A stretch of 64,000 nt of DNA from a virus: positions 1-64,000 of IMG/VR virus record IMGVR_UViG_3300033153_016044; one strand, written 5' to 3'. Under the pieces are notes generated by a model that saw nothing but the letters and a program-made list of their open reading frames with translations, did no database searches and was not told the origin of the DNA. Of the stretch, positions 16,601-24,063 are shown piece by piece. The translations under genes and the position numbers were made by a program. Position 1 is the first letter of the stretch. Every line of letters starts with the position of its first letter.

Positions 16601-17750
16601 TAGACAACTTCCATTTTTTGTAGTAGTACATTATGCTATCTCTCATGTGTGTTCCAATCTTATCATAGGAAAAGTCCTCGACTCTATCCTTACATGATTT
16701 AATTCTATTAGACCACTTGGAGTTACTGCTATTTAATTGGTGATAGTTCCACTCGTGATATGCGTTCCTCATGGCACTTCTCAAACTAGAGGTGCTGGGC
16801 TCAGCCCAGTTATCATTTCCTGTATACATAAACTTATGTGGGTGAGGCATATCAAAACATGGACTCATGTCGTAATCCACGAGCCAACCACAGTCATCTG
16901 TGATGAACTCTGTTGGTCCACCCCAGTTAACAGCAATAGGAGGAACACCAAATCCCATCGCATCAAAGTGAGGAATGCCCCAGCCTTCTCCTCTACTAGG
17001 TAGCACGTAGCAATCTGAACTAGAATACAATCTATCAATTGACTCTTGTTTCAATACCTCGTGCACTAGGTATAGACTTGGATATGAGTCTATACGCAGT
17101 AACTCTTTAGCCTTATTAATTTGGTTGAGCATTTTCTGCTTGTGGTCAGCACCATCTGAGCTTCCGAAGTATACTTTTAGAATAAGCATCACATTATCTG
17201 ATGCTCTAAACTCACTGAAGTATGCCTTGAGCAATGCGTCCAATCCCTTCTTCTTGCTAATCTGACAGATGGCTAGGAACTTAAACTTACCACTACTATT
17301 GGGAATTTGAAATGGCTGTGCTTCAATATATCTACTCTTGTCAAATGTATGCTGAACCTTAACAATAGGAATGTGAACACCAGCCACTCTTGCGGCCCTG
17401 ACATTTTCATCGCAGGGAACCAGTGCTAGGTCCATAGTATTTATTTTCTCGACCCACTCTGTTGGAACTCTATCTGTCTCCCATGCAAAGTAGTTAACAT
17501 TAAACACGCCATCTTTTCTAACTGTCTCATTTGGAGTGGTGTGCTGGATGACTATGTCCACATTCTGAACATCTCTATTGAGAAGCTCTACCTCTCTAGC
17601 AGAAAACGGATGTTCTCCGCCATCGTAGCTTAATGTTCTTGTAACTAAATTACAGCCCACACTATCTAGTGCTCTTACATAATCTCTAGCAGCAGTAGCG
17701 TAGCCGCTGAAATCTTTTAGTGGTGCTGCATATAAAATCTTAGGACTCAT
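16590..17750 (-). CDS. GT4-family glycosyltransferase
   Basis: A 386-residue GT-B enzyme. DFSGYATAARDYVRAL is the N-terminal glycine loop, and FLAICQISKKKGLDALLKAY opens the donor domain. SRGEGWGIPHFDAMGFGVPP is the EX7E-type signature, with His-Phe-Asp replacing the usual second Glu region. This is a variation to note, since the second acidic position may be Asp. The C-terminus is rich in His, Trp and Tyr. No membrane segment. It shares a 4-nt overlap with the upstream GT4. Confidence 0.85.
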   Translation of the reverse strand: MSPKILYAAPLKDFSGYATAARDYVRALDSVGCNLVTRTLSYDGGEHPFSAREVELLNRDVQNVDIVIQHTTPNETVRKDGVFNVNYFAWETDRVPTEWVEKINTMDLALVPCDENVRAARVAGVHIPIVKVQHTFDKSRYIEAQPFQIPNSSGKFKFLAICQISKKKGLDALLKAYFSEFRASDNVMLILKVYFGSSDGADHKQKMLNQINKAKELLRIDSYPSLYLVHEVLKQESIDRLYSSSDCYVLPSRGEGWGIPHFDAMGFGVPPIAVNWGGPTEFITDDCGWLVDYDMSPCFDMPHPHKFMYTGNDNWAEPSTSSLRSAMRNAYHEWNYHQLNSSNSKWSNRIKSCKDRVEDFSYDKIGTHMRDSIMYYYKKWKLSNGY

Positions 17751-19384
17751 AGGAGTATACCTGCCAGTGAGGTGTTGTTAAATGAAAGACCTTGGCTTGG
17801 GTCGAATCCTCTAACTTCAAGCGACTTTTCCCACCTAATCCTTTCAAAGTTATTGTGTGTGGCTCCTTCATTTCTAAAGAATGACTCAACCGCTGCTCTT
17901 GAGGTCCCATTGGCCAGTGAGGTAACCCAATTGGTGTATCCCTCTTGGTCTGGTTCTCTACCAAGGATGAGCTGATAACAAGCAAGAACAAAGTTTTCAT
18001 TATTTAGATTGCCAGGAACTTGTCTTTTGTTTATAACTCTATACTCTGGTCGCCTATCCCAAGTTTTGTTTCTATCATCAATTTGAATCTCATCGAAGAT
18101 TTCCTCAAATTTCTCTGCAGTAGAACTCCAGTTATGAAGCTTTTCTGATACAGCCCTAGCCAGTTTGCCCAGCTTCTTTCTCTTCTTTGGATTGCAGAGC
18201 AGAAGCTTAAATCCATCTACCATACTTTGGACATCTGGTAGTGACCTTACTGCCATCGTCTCAGCTTCTGTATAGAATGTTCCAATGTCTATGCCCATTC
18301 CTCCACCATTCTCAACGTGGTCTTCCATAGCTGAGTAGTTAGAATATAGGCCAGGAACTCCACAGGATTTTGCTTCAACAATAGGAAGAGCCCAGCCCTC
18401 ACAAATAGCTGGCTGGACATATATATCCATCATGTTAAAAATTTCAGATAGTTCCTCGGTAGAGACACCACTATGTGTGTTGGGCATATGAGCCTTCATC
18501 TCTCCACAGAAGATGCACTTGCCTAGCCCTTTCTTTCCCTCACTAGGAATGAACCAAGAGAAGAAGCACCTGTGGCAGCCGTCACACTTATAGGTGAATA
18601 TGACATGACGATTGATTCCATTTCTTTCAATTAGCTCAGGTATATTCCAACCAACATCCGGCCAACTGGTGTGGCAAAGTAGAACAGACTTCTTAACTTC
18701 TCTTAGATGTCCATACTCTTTACGTAGCTGGGAGTATGCCTGAAACAGTTCGGGGAAACACTTGCGCTTCTGATTTCTCATCACTGTTCCTATAATCTTC
18801 AAGCCTTTTTGAATTCCCCAGTCTGACCTAATCTTATTCTTATCGCCAGGAGAAAAGGCTTCTAGGTCTACACCGGGACTAGTAACAGTCTTGACTACTG
18901 CACCTTGACCTTCTAATACCCTCTTGCCAAACCTACTATATGTAGTGACTACATCTGCCTTCTTGAATATATTATCTATCCAATCTTTTCTTTGTGGGGC
19001 GCTATCAACAGTTGGAGTAAGAACAACCTTAAAGTTATCTCTAAACTGAGACTTCATAATATGTTCTACCATCCATGGGTCTCGGGCATCGAAGACAATA
19101 TCAGGCTGGAAGTCTGCTACTACAGCATCGAACTTATAAACACCAAACTGATTTGTGGGTTTACTCTTGTATATATCTGCCTCCTGTTGGTTCTTAGGTA
19201 GATTACCGTAAAACTTCCAGGGTAGCGCGAGGGCGCTAGGGTCTGATGAATTACCATAGCTACCAAACTCTGCTATGGTATACTTGCCTGTGTTGTGGAT
19301 TCTTCTTATAATCTCTTTGTTGTACGTAGCAAAACCAGTTGAAAGCCAACTGGATTCTCCACAAAATAAAATTCTCTTTTTCAT
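17747..19384 (-). CDS. GT4 glycosyltransferase with inserted zinc ribbon and C-terminal DUF4214
   Basis: A 545-residue fusion, longer than a normal GT4 (about 380). The N-terminal Rossmann domain has FCGESSWLSTGFATYNKEI. A zinc ribbon (YKCDGCHRCFFSW, then KCIFCGEMK) is inserted at about residues 267-300, in the donor domain. The signature CEGWALPIVEAKSCGVP follows. Residues about 465-520 match DUF4214 (FVLACYQLILGREPDQEGY), a domain found in bacterial surface and secreted proteins and in some glycosyltransferases. It is the first enzyme of the island and follows the sigma-like gene by a 4-nt overlap. Confidence 0.87.
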   Translation of the reverse strand: MKKRILFCGESSWLSTGFATYNKEIIRRIHNTGKYTIAEFGSYGNSSDPSALALPWKFYGNLPKNQQEADIYKSKPTNQFGVYKFDAVVADFQPDIVFDARDPWMVEHIMKSQFRDNFKVVLTPTVDSAPQRKDWIDNIFKKADVVTTYSRFGKRVLEGQGAVVKTVTSPGVDLEAFSPGDKNKIRSDWGIQKGLKIIGTVMRNQKRKCFPELFQAYSQLRKEYGHLREVKKSVLLCHTSWPDVGWNIPELIERNGINRHVIFTYKCDGCHRCFFSWFIPSEGKKGLGKCIFCGEMKAHMPNTHSGVSTEELSEIFNMMDIYVQPAICEGWALPIVEAKSCGVPGLYSNYSAMEDHVENGGGMGIDIGTFYTEAETMAVRSLPDVQSMVDGFKLLLCNPKKRKKLGKLARAVSEKLHNWSSTAEKFEEIFDEIQIDDRNKTWDRRPEYRVINKRQVPGNLNNENFVLACYQLILGREPDQEGYTNWVTSLANGTSRAAVESFFRNEGATHNNFERIRWEKSLEVRGFDPSQGLSFNNTSLAGILL

Positions 19385-19737
19385 TCAATCACCTGGTAAG
19401 AAACCTTTTGTAAGTTTGCAAGCCTGTCCAGTGACCTTATTCTACTCTTCGCTAGTTTCTTTTCTATAGGCTTATTATTATGCTTGGCTGCCTTATATTT
19501 ACATAACATCATGAACGTCATTTTATCAAGGGACATGGGGTAGTTTAGCTCTGCAACAACAGTCAGAACTTCATGATACATACATCTCCAGGCATATGAC
19601 CTGAAGTTTTTTGCTGTTTCCCTTTTCTCAAAGGCACGCAATAGGCCTAGACATGCGGCCTGATAGCAGTCATCTCTTAGGTGGTATGGAACCTTCTTCA
19701 GGACTGAATAAATTAAGCTTTTGTATTCTTCTATCAC
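19381..19737 (-). CDS. Short sigma-70-like factor (region 2, no region 4)
   Basis: A 118-residue protein. Residues about 5-60 resemble sigma-70 region 2 (EEYKSLIYSVL, DDCYQAACLGLLRAFEKRE, FRSYAWRCMYHEVLTV), the part that binds the beta-prime coiled coil and the -10 element. SLDKMTFMMLCKYKAAK may be a fragment of region 3. Region 4, which reads the -35 box, is missing. The start is GTG 19737, with GGAG 7 nt upstream that directly abuts the 14-bp hairpin. It could redirect host polymerase to late phage promoters, or be a sigma-related regulator. The position between ssb and the sugar island is notable. Confidence 0.65.
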   Translation of the reverse strand: MIEEYKSLIYSVLKKVPYHLRDDCYQAACLGLLRAFEKRETAKNFRSYAWRCMYHEVLTVVAELNYPMSLDKMTFMMLCKYKAAKHNNKPIEKKLAKSRIRSLDRLANLQKVSYQVIE

Positions 19738-19748
19738 GTATATACTCC

Positions 19749-19780
19749 GGAAGGGAGAGCAGAAAACTGCTCTCCCTTCC
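19749..19780 (-). promoter_or_regulatory. Perfect 14-bp hairpin between ssb and the sigma-like gene
   Basis: Two 14-bp arms, 19749-19762 and 19767-19780, are exact reverse complements around a 4-base loop. In the transcript the loop is UUUU and the stem reads GGAAGGGAGAGCAG. There is no U-tract after the stem on either strand, so it is not a classic terminator. The stem starts 8 nt after the ssb stop and ends directly against the GGAG ribosome site of the sigma-like gene. It may protect the ssb mRNA end, be an RNase site, or tune translation of the sigma-like protein. Confidence 0.75.
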
Positions 19781-19788
19781 TGGCTATC

Positions 19789-20199
19789 CTAGAACGGCAG
19801 GTCGTCAATTGTTTCGGAGGTGCTGCTGGTAGTGGCGCTAACGACGGCTGCACTTGAACCATTAGAATCCTTACGGTTCTTGCCCACCTGAAGCTCTAGC
19901 ACATAAACCTTAAGTTTACTGCGCTTCTCGCCGGAGTCTCTAGTTGTCCACTCGTCTGTTTCTAGCCGACCTCTAATGTATACTTCGGTTCCCTTACCTA
20001 CACTTCTTTCAATATAATCAGCCTTTTGATTCCAAGCTTCACAATCTACAAAGGTTGGCTTATCAATCCACTTATCACCCTTCTTATATGAGCGATTAAC
20101 GGCCAGACGGATGGTGGCAACTCTACTGTCTCCACCAACTTCTTTAATCTCTGGCTCTTTAGTAGTGTGACCTACCAACATTACTTGATTTACATTCAT
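19789..20199 (-). CDS. ssb: Single-stranded DNA-binding protein
   Basis: A 136-residue bacterial-type SSB. The OB fold begins NQVMLVGHTTKEPEIKEV, followed by ATIRLAVNRSYKKGDKW, FVDCEAWNQKADYIE and VYIRGRLETDEWT. After a Ser/Ala/Thr-rich linker it ends ETIDDLPF, the acidic tip that recruits other replication proteins. It coats single-stranded DNA at the phage fork. It follows an unknown gene under the 20709-20736 promoter rather than lying in the helicase operon. Confidence 0.95.
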   Translation of the reverse strand: MNVNQVMLVGHTTKEPEIKEVGGDSRVATIRLAVNRSYKKGDKWIDKPTFVDCEAWNQKADYIERSVGKGTEVYIRGRLETDEWTTRDSGEKRSKLKVYVLELQVGKNRKDSNGSSAAVVSATTSSTSETIDDLPF

Positions 20200-20211
20200 T
20201 TTAAACTTCCT

Positions 20212-20691
20212 TTACGAATTCAAATTTACTAAAGACAAAAATGGAGATAAAACTCCAAATGAAATTGCTTCTCCGATGATATCCTCTGATAAGTTATCAT
20301 TCTCATCTATAAACTTTTCGTATAACTCTTTTACTTTAAGCTTCTTGAGTATAACATCAAAGTTTACAGTTCCTAGTTCTGGAGGATTGATAATAATTCC
20401 ATCAGTCTTCTCCCCTCCAGGGGTAACATAAATTACCTCGTCAGTATTTACGCCTTCCATTCTAAGGAAGGCCAACAGCTCTTCTGTTATTAAAGCCTCC
20501 GCTGCTAGCGGACTTATGGCTAGCGGCACCTGTGAGCCCGGACAAATCAGACCATTATCCCATCTCCATAATAACTTCGTGCCATCATATGACAACACTA
20601 CTCTATAACCATTTATATCACTAACCACAACGCATTGTGCTTTTGGTGGCGATAACTGAAGATAATTTAATATTCTGTTTCTACTTGACAT
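20212..20691 (-). CDS. Uncharacterised 159-residue protein
   Basis: Not recognised. The first half looks beta-rich (CVVVSDINGYRVVLSYDGT, LLWRWDNGLICPG), the middle has alpha-helical LAAEALITEELLAFLRMEG, and the C-terminus is helical and acidic. No catalytic motif or membrane segment is visible. It is the first gene after the best sigma-70-like promoter of the window, with an AGGAG ribosome site about 6 nt before the ATG. It heads the ssb/sigma/sugar operon. A role in DNA metabolism or early regulation is only a guess from position. Confidence 0.6.
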   Translation of the reverse strand: MSSRNRILNYLQLSPPKAQCVVVSDINGYRVVLSYDGTKLLWRWDNGLICPGSQVPLAISPLAAEALITEELLAFLRMEGVNTDEVIYVTPGGEKTDGIIINPPELGTVNFDVILKKLKVKELYEKFIDENDNLSEDIIGEAISFGVLSPFLSLVNLNS

Positions 20692-20708
20692 CTAGCTCTC
20701 CTGTTCTT

Positions 20709-20736
20709 ATTATACGCGGATTGAACAAGGTGTCAA
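20709..20736 (-). promoter_or_regulatory. Sigma-70-like promoter for the ssb/sigma/sugar operon
   Basis: On the minus strand TTGACA (20736-20731) and TATAAT (20714-20709) are separated by 16 bases. Both boxes match the sigma-70 consensus exactly. The bases before the -10 read CCGCG, echoing the TACGCG that precedes the -10 in the elements at 33799 and 31568. It lies in the 53-bp gap between the polymerase C-part gene and the 159-residue unknown. Confidence 0.8.
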
Positions 20737-20744
20737 TTACTTTC

Positions 20745-22313
20745 TTATAAATGTTCAATCGAATCTACTAGAAGACCAGTACCCTTATTATTATCGCTCT
20801 TCTTTCCTCTTATCAATACTGCCTTTCCTTCTTTAATAATCCAGCCCAGCTTATTGTATTGTCTAGAGAATACTGTCACACCATCCATCATATAGGTGGC
20901 GTCACTCACCTTCATAAAGCACATTAGATTTTGATTCTTATCTTTAATCTCTCTAATTTCCTCTATGATAACTCCTATACTTACTCTATCTCCATGCTTA
21001 AGACTAAGGAAATTTTGACATGTGGTATCCACATTCCAGTTATTGTATAGCTCAACCTCGCTACCGCTGAGTGGCATACCTAGGTGAAACTTTTCCCAAG
21101 CCAGAGCCATGCGTTTTCTGTTGCCGCCAAGGTCTCTTTTAATACCTGTCCATGAGCCCAGTAACTTTTCAATCCTGCCATTGCCACGAGGCACGCCATC
21201 TCTAATCAGCCCAGCCAACATATCATCAACAGGGACGTCATTAACACCATCGTTTTCAAACAGATAATTTCTTTCTCTATCTGTTAGCGTTAGGAGAAAA
21301 TCATACCTAGCCAGCAGCTTAACTCTATCTATAGGTATTGGGAGAGCACCGCACTTTATTAAAGACTGAACTACATTCTTCTTTACCTTACACTTGTCAA
21401 TAAATAGCTTCTTAAATAGTCCGTAGCTAGTATCAATTCCCTTTAGTTCCTTTATGGTCTTCAGAGATTTCTTACCCACCCCCTTAATATGACCCAGGCC
21501 AAACACCAAATCATTCTTCTCTGTGAATTCAAACTCACTATTACCAACCTCTACACTAGGGGGTAAGACATTAATCTTAAACAACTTAGCTTCATATACC
21601 AGCTGTTTAATTTCATCAAACTCATCCGGATTACTATCCGAGAACGCTAGCTTATTCTTGAAGAACTCTATAGGGAAGTGGACCTTGGCGTATGCTCCCC
21701 AATATCCAAGGAATGCGTAGCTAACAGCATGACTCTTATTAAATCCATAGCCAGCAAACTCTCTAATCCATGAGAAGATGGTTTCTGCTTTCTCTTTACT
21801 ATGTCCATTCTTAATAGACCCTTCAATGAATGCGGCCTCTACTTTCTCCATTAGAACAAGGTTCTTCTTGCCTACTGCCTTACGAGCCGTGTCAGCGTCC
21901 TGAAGAGAGAATCCTGCGAAGTCCGTGCAGATTCTCATAATCTGCTCCTGGTAGATGGGGACGCCCATGGTGTCCCTGAATATAGGCTCCAGCACAGAGT
22001 CAATATACTCTGGCTTCAGCTCCCCAGTCTTCGTCTTTACATAGGTGTCTGTAATGTTTAATATCTTGCCAGTCTCTGGGTCTTCTCTATACTCAGCTTC
22101 AAGACAGCCTGGCCTAATGAGACTGATGACTGCGGCCAGCTCTTCTATATTCTTAGGTTCAATCCTTTTGCAGAATCTTCTACCTAGCTGTTTCTCAATC
22201 TGAAAGAGCCCCTTGGTCAAGCCGTTACCTAGCAGGTCCCAGGCTGCGGGACATTGCAGATTCACTTTCTCAAAGTCTAGCTCCTCAAACTCACAACCAC
22301 AATCAAATTTCAT
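20745..22313 (-). CDS. dnaE: DNA polymerase III alpha, C-terminal part (fingers to OB fold)
   Basis: The second piece of a split replicative polymerase, 522 residues. It starts with a Cys-rich cap (DCGCEFEEL) and then continues the family alignment from AWDLLGNGLTKGLFQIE. Next come AAVISLIRPGC, VPIYQEQIMRICTDFAGFS and ARKAVGKK, then FAGYGFNKSHAVSYAFLGY (fingers and nucleotide pocket). A helix-hairpin-helix (LGHIKGVGKKSLKTI) and an OB fold from about residue 440 follow. It has none of the catalytic palm aspartates, which are in the 24044-25936 gene. Both parts together total 1,152 residues, close to a normal single-chain alpha subunit. Four genes lie between them. Confidence 0.9.
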   Translation of the reverse strand: MKFDCGCEFEELDFEKVNLQCPAAWDLLGNGLTKGLFQIEKQLGRRFCKRIEPKNIEELAAVISLIRPGCLEAEYREDPETGKILNITDTYVKTKTGELKPEYIDSVLEPIFRDTMGVPIYQEQIMRICTDFAGFSLQDADTARKAVGKKNLVLMEKVEAAFIEGSIKNGHSKEKAETIFSWIREFAGYGFNKSHAVSYAFLGYWGAYAKVHFPIEFFKNKLAFSDSNPDEFDEIKQLVYEAKLFKINVLPPSVEVGNSEFEFTEKNDLVFGLGHIKGVGKKSLKTIKELKGIDTSYGLFKKLFIDKCKVKKNVVQSLIKCGALPIPIDRVKLLARYDFLLTLTDRERNYLFENDGVNDVPVDDMLAGLIRDGVPRGNGRIEKLLGSWTGIKRDLGGNRKRMALAWEKFHLGMPLSGSEVELYNNWNVDTTCQNFLSLKHGDRVSIGVIIEEIREIKDKNQNLMCFMKVSDATYMMDGVTVFSRQYNKLGWIIKEGKAVLIRGKKSDNNKGTGLLVDSIEHL

Positions 22314-22885
22314 TAGAGACGCTCCAGTTTCAATTTCTTACCCATCCAGCATTCGAAGCACCTGGGCTCATACATATCTATTCCCCCTACTGCTACCTGG
22401 TCTGTATTATTAGTTTTCCTATATGTTCTAGTAGCGCTGCTTATCTTCTTGCACTTAGAGCAGACTGCCTTCAGACACACAATGTTATCTGCTAGAGATA
22501 GTAGGTCTGGCATAGCCCCGAATGGCATACCAGATGAGTCTTGTGCTAGCCCAGCGACTATGACATGAGTCCAACACATGAAGTCTCTAACTGTAGCTAT
22601 CAATTGGTTTCTATTAAAGAATTGAGCTTCATCGAATAAGAACACGTCAATACTTTGATATTTAGATAGTTGAGCAAAGCATTCGCCAACAACATTCTCT
22701 GTGTCTATTGCTATAGCAGGGAACTTATCTCCGTAGTGAGTAGCTATGCTATCAACACTATACCTATCATCATTCTTTGGTTTAAAAGCAACTACATCAT
22801 CACCGGCTATTGTGTGTGCTACGCCCTTGCTGATTAAAACAGAACTCTTGCCAGAAAACATAGGACCTGTAATGACCGTCAGCAC
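22313..22885 (-). CDS. tdk: Thymidine kinase (type II, TK1-like)
   Basis: Phosphorylates thymidine to dTMP with ATP. The 190-residue protein has the P-loop ITGPMFSGKSS, the Walker B-like VFLFDEAQFF with the catalytic Glu, and the lasso/substrate loop DQVAVGGIDMYEPRCFEC. A zinc site is formed by CSKCKK and RCFECW. Length and order are as in TK1-type enzymes. It is nested between the two polymerase genes with a 1-nt overlap on the polymerase side. With ThyX and dUTPase it builds the dTTP pool. Confidence 0.93.
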   Translation of the reverse strand: MLTVITGPMFSGKSSVLISKGVAHTIAGDDVVAFKPKNDDRYSVDSIATHYGDKFPAIAIDTENVVGECFAQLSKYQSIDVFLFDEAQFFNRNQLIATVRDFMCWTHVIVAGLAQDSSGMPFGAMPDLLSLADNIVCLKAVCSKCKKISSATRTYRKTNNTDQVAVGGIDMYEPRCFECWMGKKLKLERL

Positions 22886-23103
22886 TATTCACCCATCAAT
22901 TCTTTTCCGATTTTATTCTTATACCAATCGCCGAAAGTTTCTCTCTTCATTTGAATATTGTTACTTCCTATAATTCTTCTTTCGCCTTTGCCATGGCACC
23001 TCATAAAGCTGCACTTAATTTTCTCTTTAGGGTCAGACGCGATGGGCATCGCTGCCGTCCATGAACCGCCACATAGGTCACAGATATATTTATAGTTTGG
23101 CAT
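22885..23103 (-). CDS. FmdB-like small zinc-ribbon protein
   Basis: A 72-residue protein that starts MPNYKYICDLCGGSW, the usual opening of FmdB-type zinc ribbons, and has a second pair of cysteines at KCSFMRCHG. The C-terminus is basic and polar. Such proteins are of unknown function, and many phages carry one in their replication or nucleotide region. It overlaps the thymidine kinase gene by 1 nt and the nuclease-like gene by 14 nt. Confidence 0.7.
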   Translation of the reverse strand: MPNYKYICDLCGGSWTAAMPIASDPKEKIKCSFMRCHGKGERRIIGSNNIQMKRETFGDWYKNKIGKELMGE

Positions 23104-23587
23104 TTATATGCTCCACTCTATATGCGACGCCATCTTTTTCAATTACTTCTCTCTTTACTAATAGCATGCAGGTGGCAAATCTATCTCCACCATTGACACT
23201 TCTGAATTTAGAGATGTTGGCATCATCAAACAGATATGCTTTTAGGTCTTCTGTAATAAACATGTATAATGTAAATCCTTTGTCTCCGGGAACTACATAA
23301 AAAACTTCTTCTGCTTCTGTAGAAGATATCCCCGTGAGCTTACCTTTTTTATTATGAGTTTCGAAACATAAATTCCCTGTCTTCTGAGCCATCTTGTCAT
23401 ATTTGATTTCAACTCGATATGAAATACCGCTATTAGATGTGACCTCTATGTCTCCCTCTGACTGTCTTTCTTTTTCCAGGTCAGCTATAGTAACCTTATA
23501 CGGACCCTTGTGTAGCTTATTAAGAAATGTCTTTACTACATCTACTGCTACTTTTGAATCTTCTAAATCTTTTAAAAAGTGTCCCAT
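23090..23587 (-). CDS. Putative PD-(D/E)XK nuclease-like protein
   Basis: A 165-residue protein. SEGDIEVTS, then YRVEIKYDKMAQKTGNLCFE, resembles the nuclease core in which Asp and the E-x-K of VEIK bind metal, and the TGN-(hydrophobic)-E segment often follows in phage nucleases. The rest is alpha/beta with no other recognised motif. It could process replication intermediates. The assignment rests on the motif pattern alone. It lies between the dUTPase and zinc-ribbon genes, overlapping or abutting both. Confidence 0.5.
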   Translation of the reverse strand: MGHFLKDLEDSKVAVDVVKTFLNKLHKGPYKVTIADLEKERQSEGDIEVTSNSGISYRVEIKYDKMAQKTGNLCFETHNKKGKLTGISSTEAEEVFYVVPGDKGFTLYMFITEDLKAYLFDDANISKFRSVNGGDRFATCMLLVKREVIEKDGVAYRVEHINAKL

Positions 23588-24063
23588 TATGAAACTCCTG
23601 TACTTCCATATCCGCCCTCTCCTCTTTTAGAGATAGAGATACTATCAGTCCATGTAAAGTTTGCTTGAGGAGCCCTCTTAATAACAAACTGAGCCACTCT
23701 ATCTCCAGTCCTAACTGGAAATGGTTCTTTAGAACTGTTCTGTAGAATTACACCACACTTGCCTCTATATCCAGAGTCTATAGTTCCCGGTGAATTCAAT
23801 ACTGTGATGCCTTTTTTAAGAGCTAGACCCGACCTTGGTCTCACCTGAATCTCCCAGCCGTCTTCTATCTCCATCTTAAAGCCTAGGTCTAGTAAAGCTC
23901 TAGCTCCTGGTTGGATTACAGTCTCAGTTACACTACTTACATCTGCTCCTGCATCTCCAGGTTTTTTATATTCAGGCAACACAGCTTGCTCATGTGTTCT
24001 TTCTAATTTTACGCTAGGGTTTTTCCTCACGGCAATCTCAAAATCACTTTGCATCTTTTCCAT
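23587..24063 (-). CDS. dut: dUTP diphosphatase (dUTPase)
   Basis: Hydrolyses dUTP to dUMP and PPi, feeding ThyX and keeping uracil out of DNA. The 158-residue trimeric-type protein has all five motifs: DAGADVSS, RPRSGLALKKGI, GTIDSGYRGKCG, GDRVAQFVI and RGEGGYGSTG at the C-terminus. The start ATG 24063 overlaps the polymerase N-part gene by 20 nt, with AGGAG 11 nt upstream. A second in-frame ATG at 24054 is possible. Confidence 0.95.
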   Translation of the reverse strand: MEKMQSDFEIAVRKNPSVKLERTHEQAVLPEYKKPGDAGADVSSVTETVIQPGARALLDLGFKMEIEDGWEIQVRPRSGLALKKGITVLNSPGTIDSGYRGKCGVILQNSSKEPFPVRTGDRVAQFVIKRAPQANFTWTDSISISKRGEGGYGSTGVS

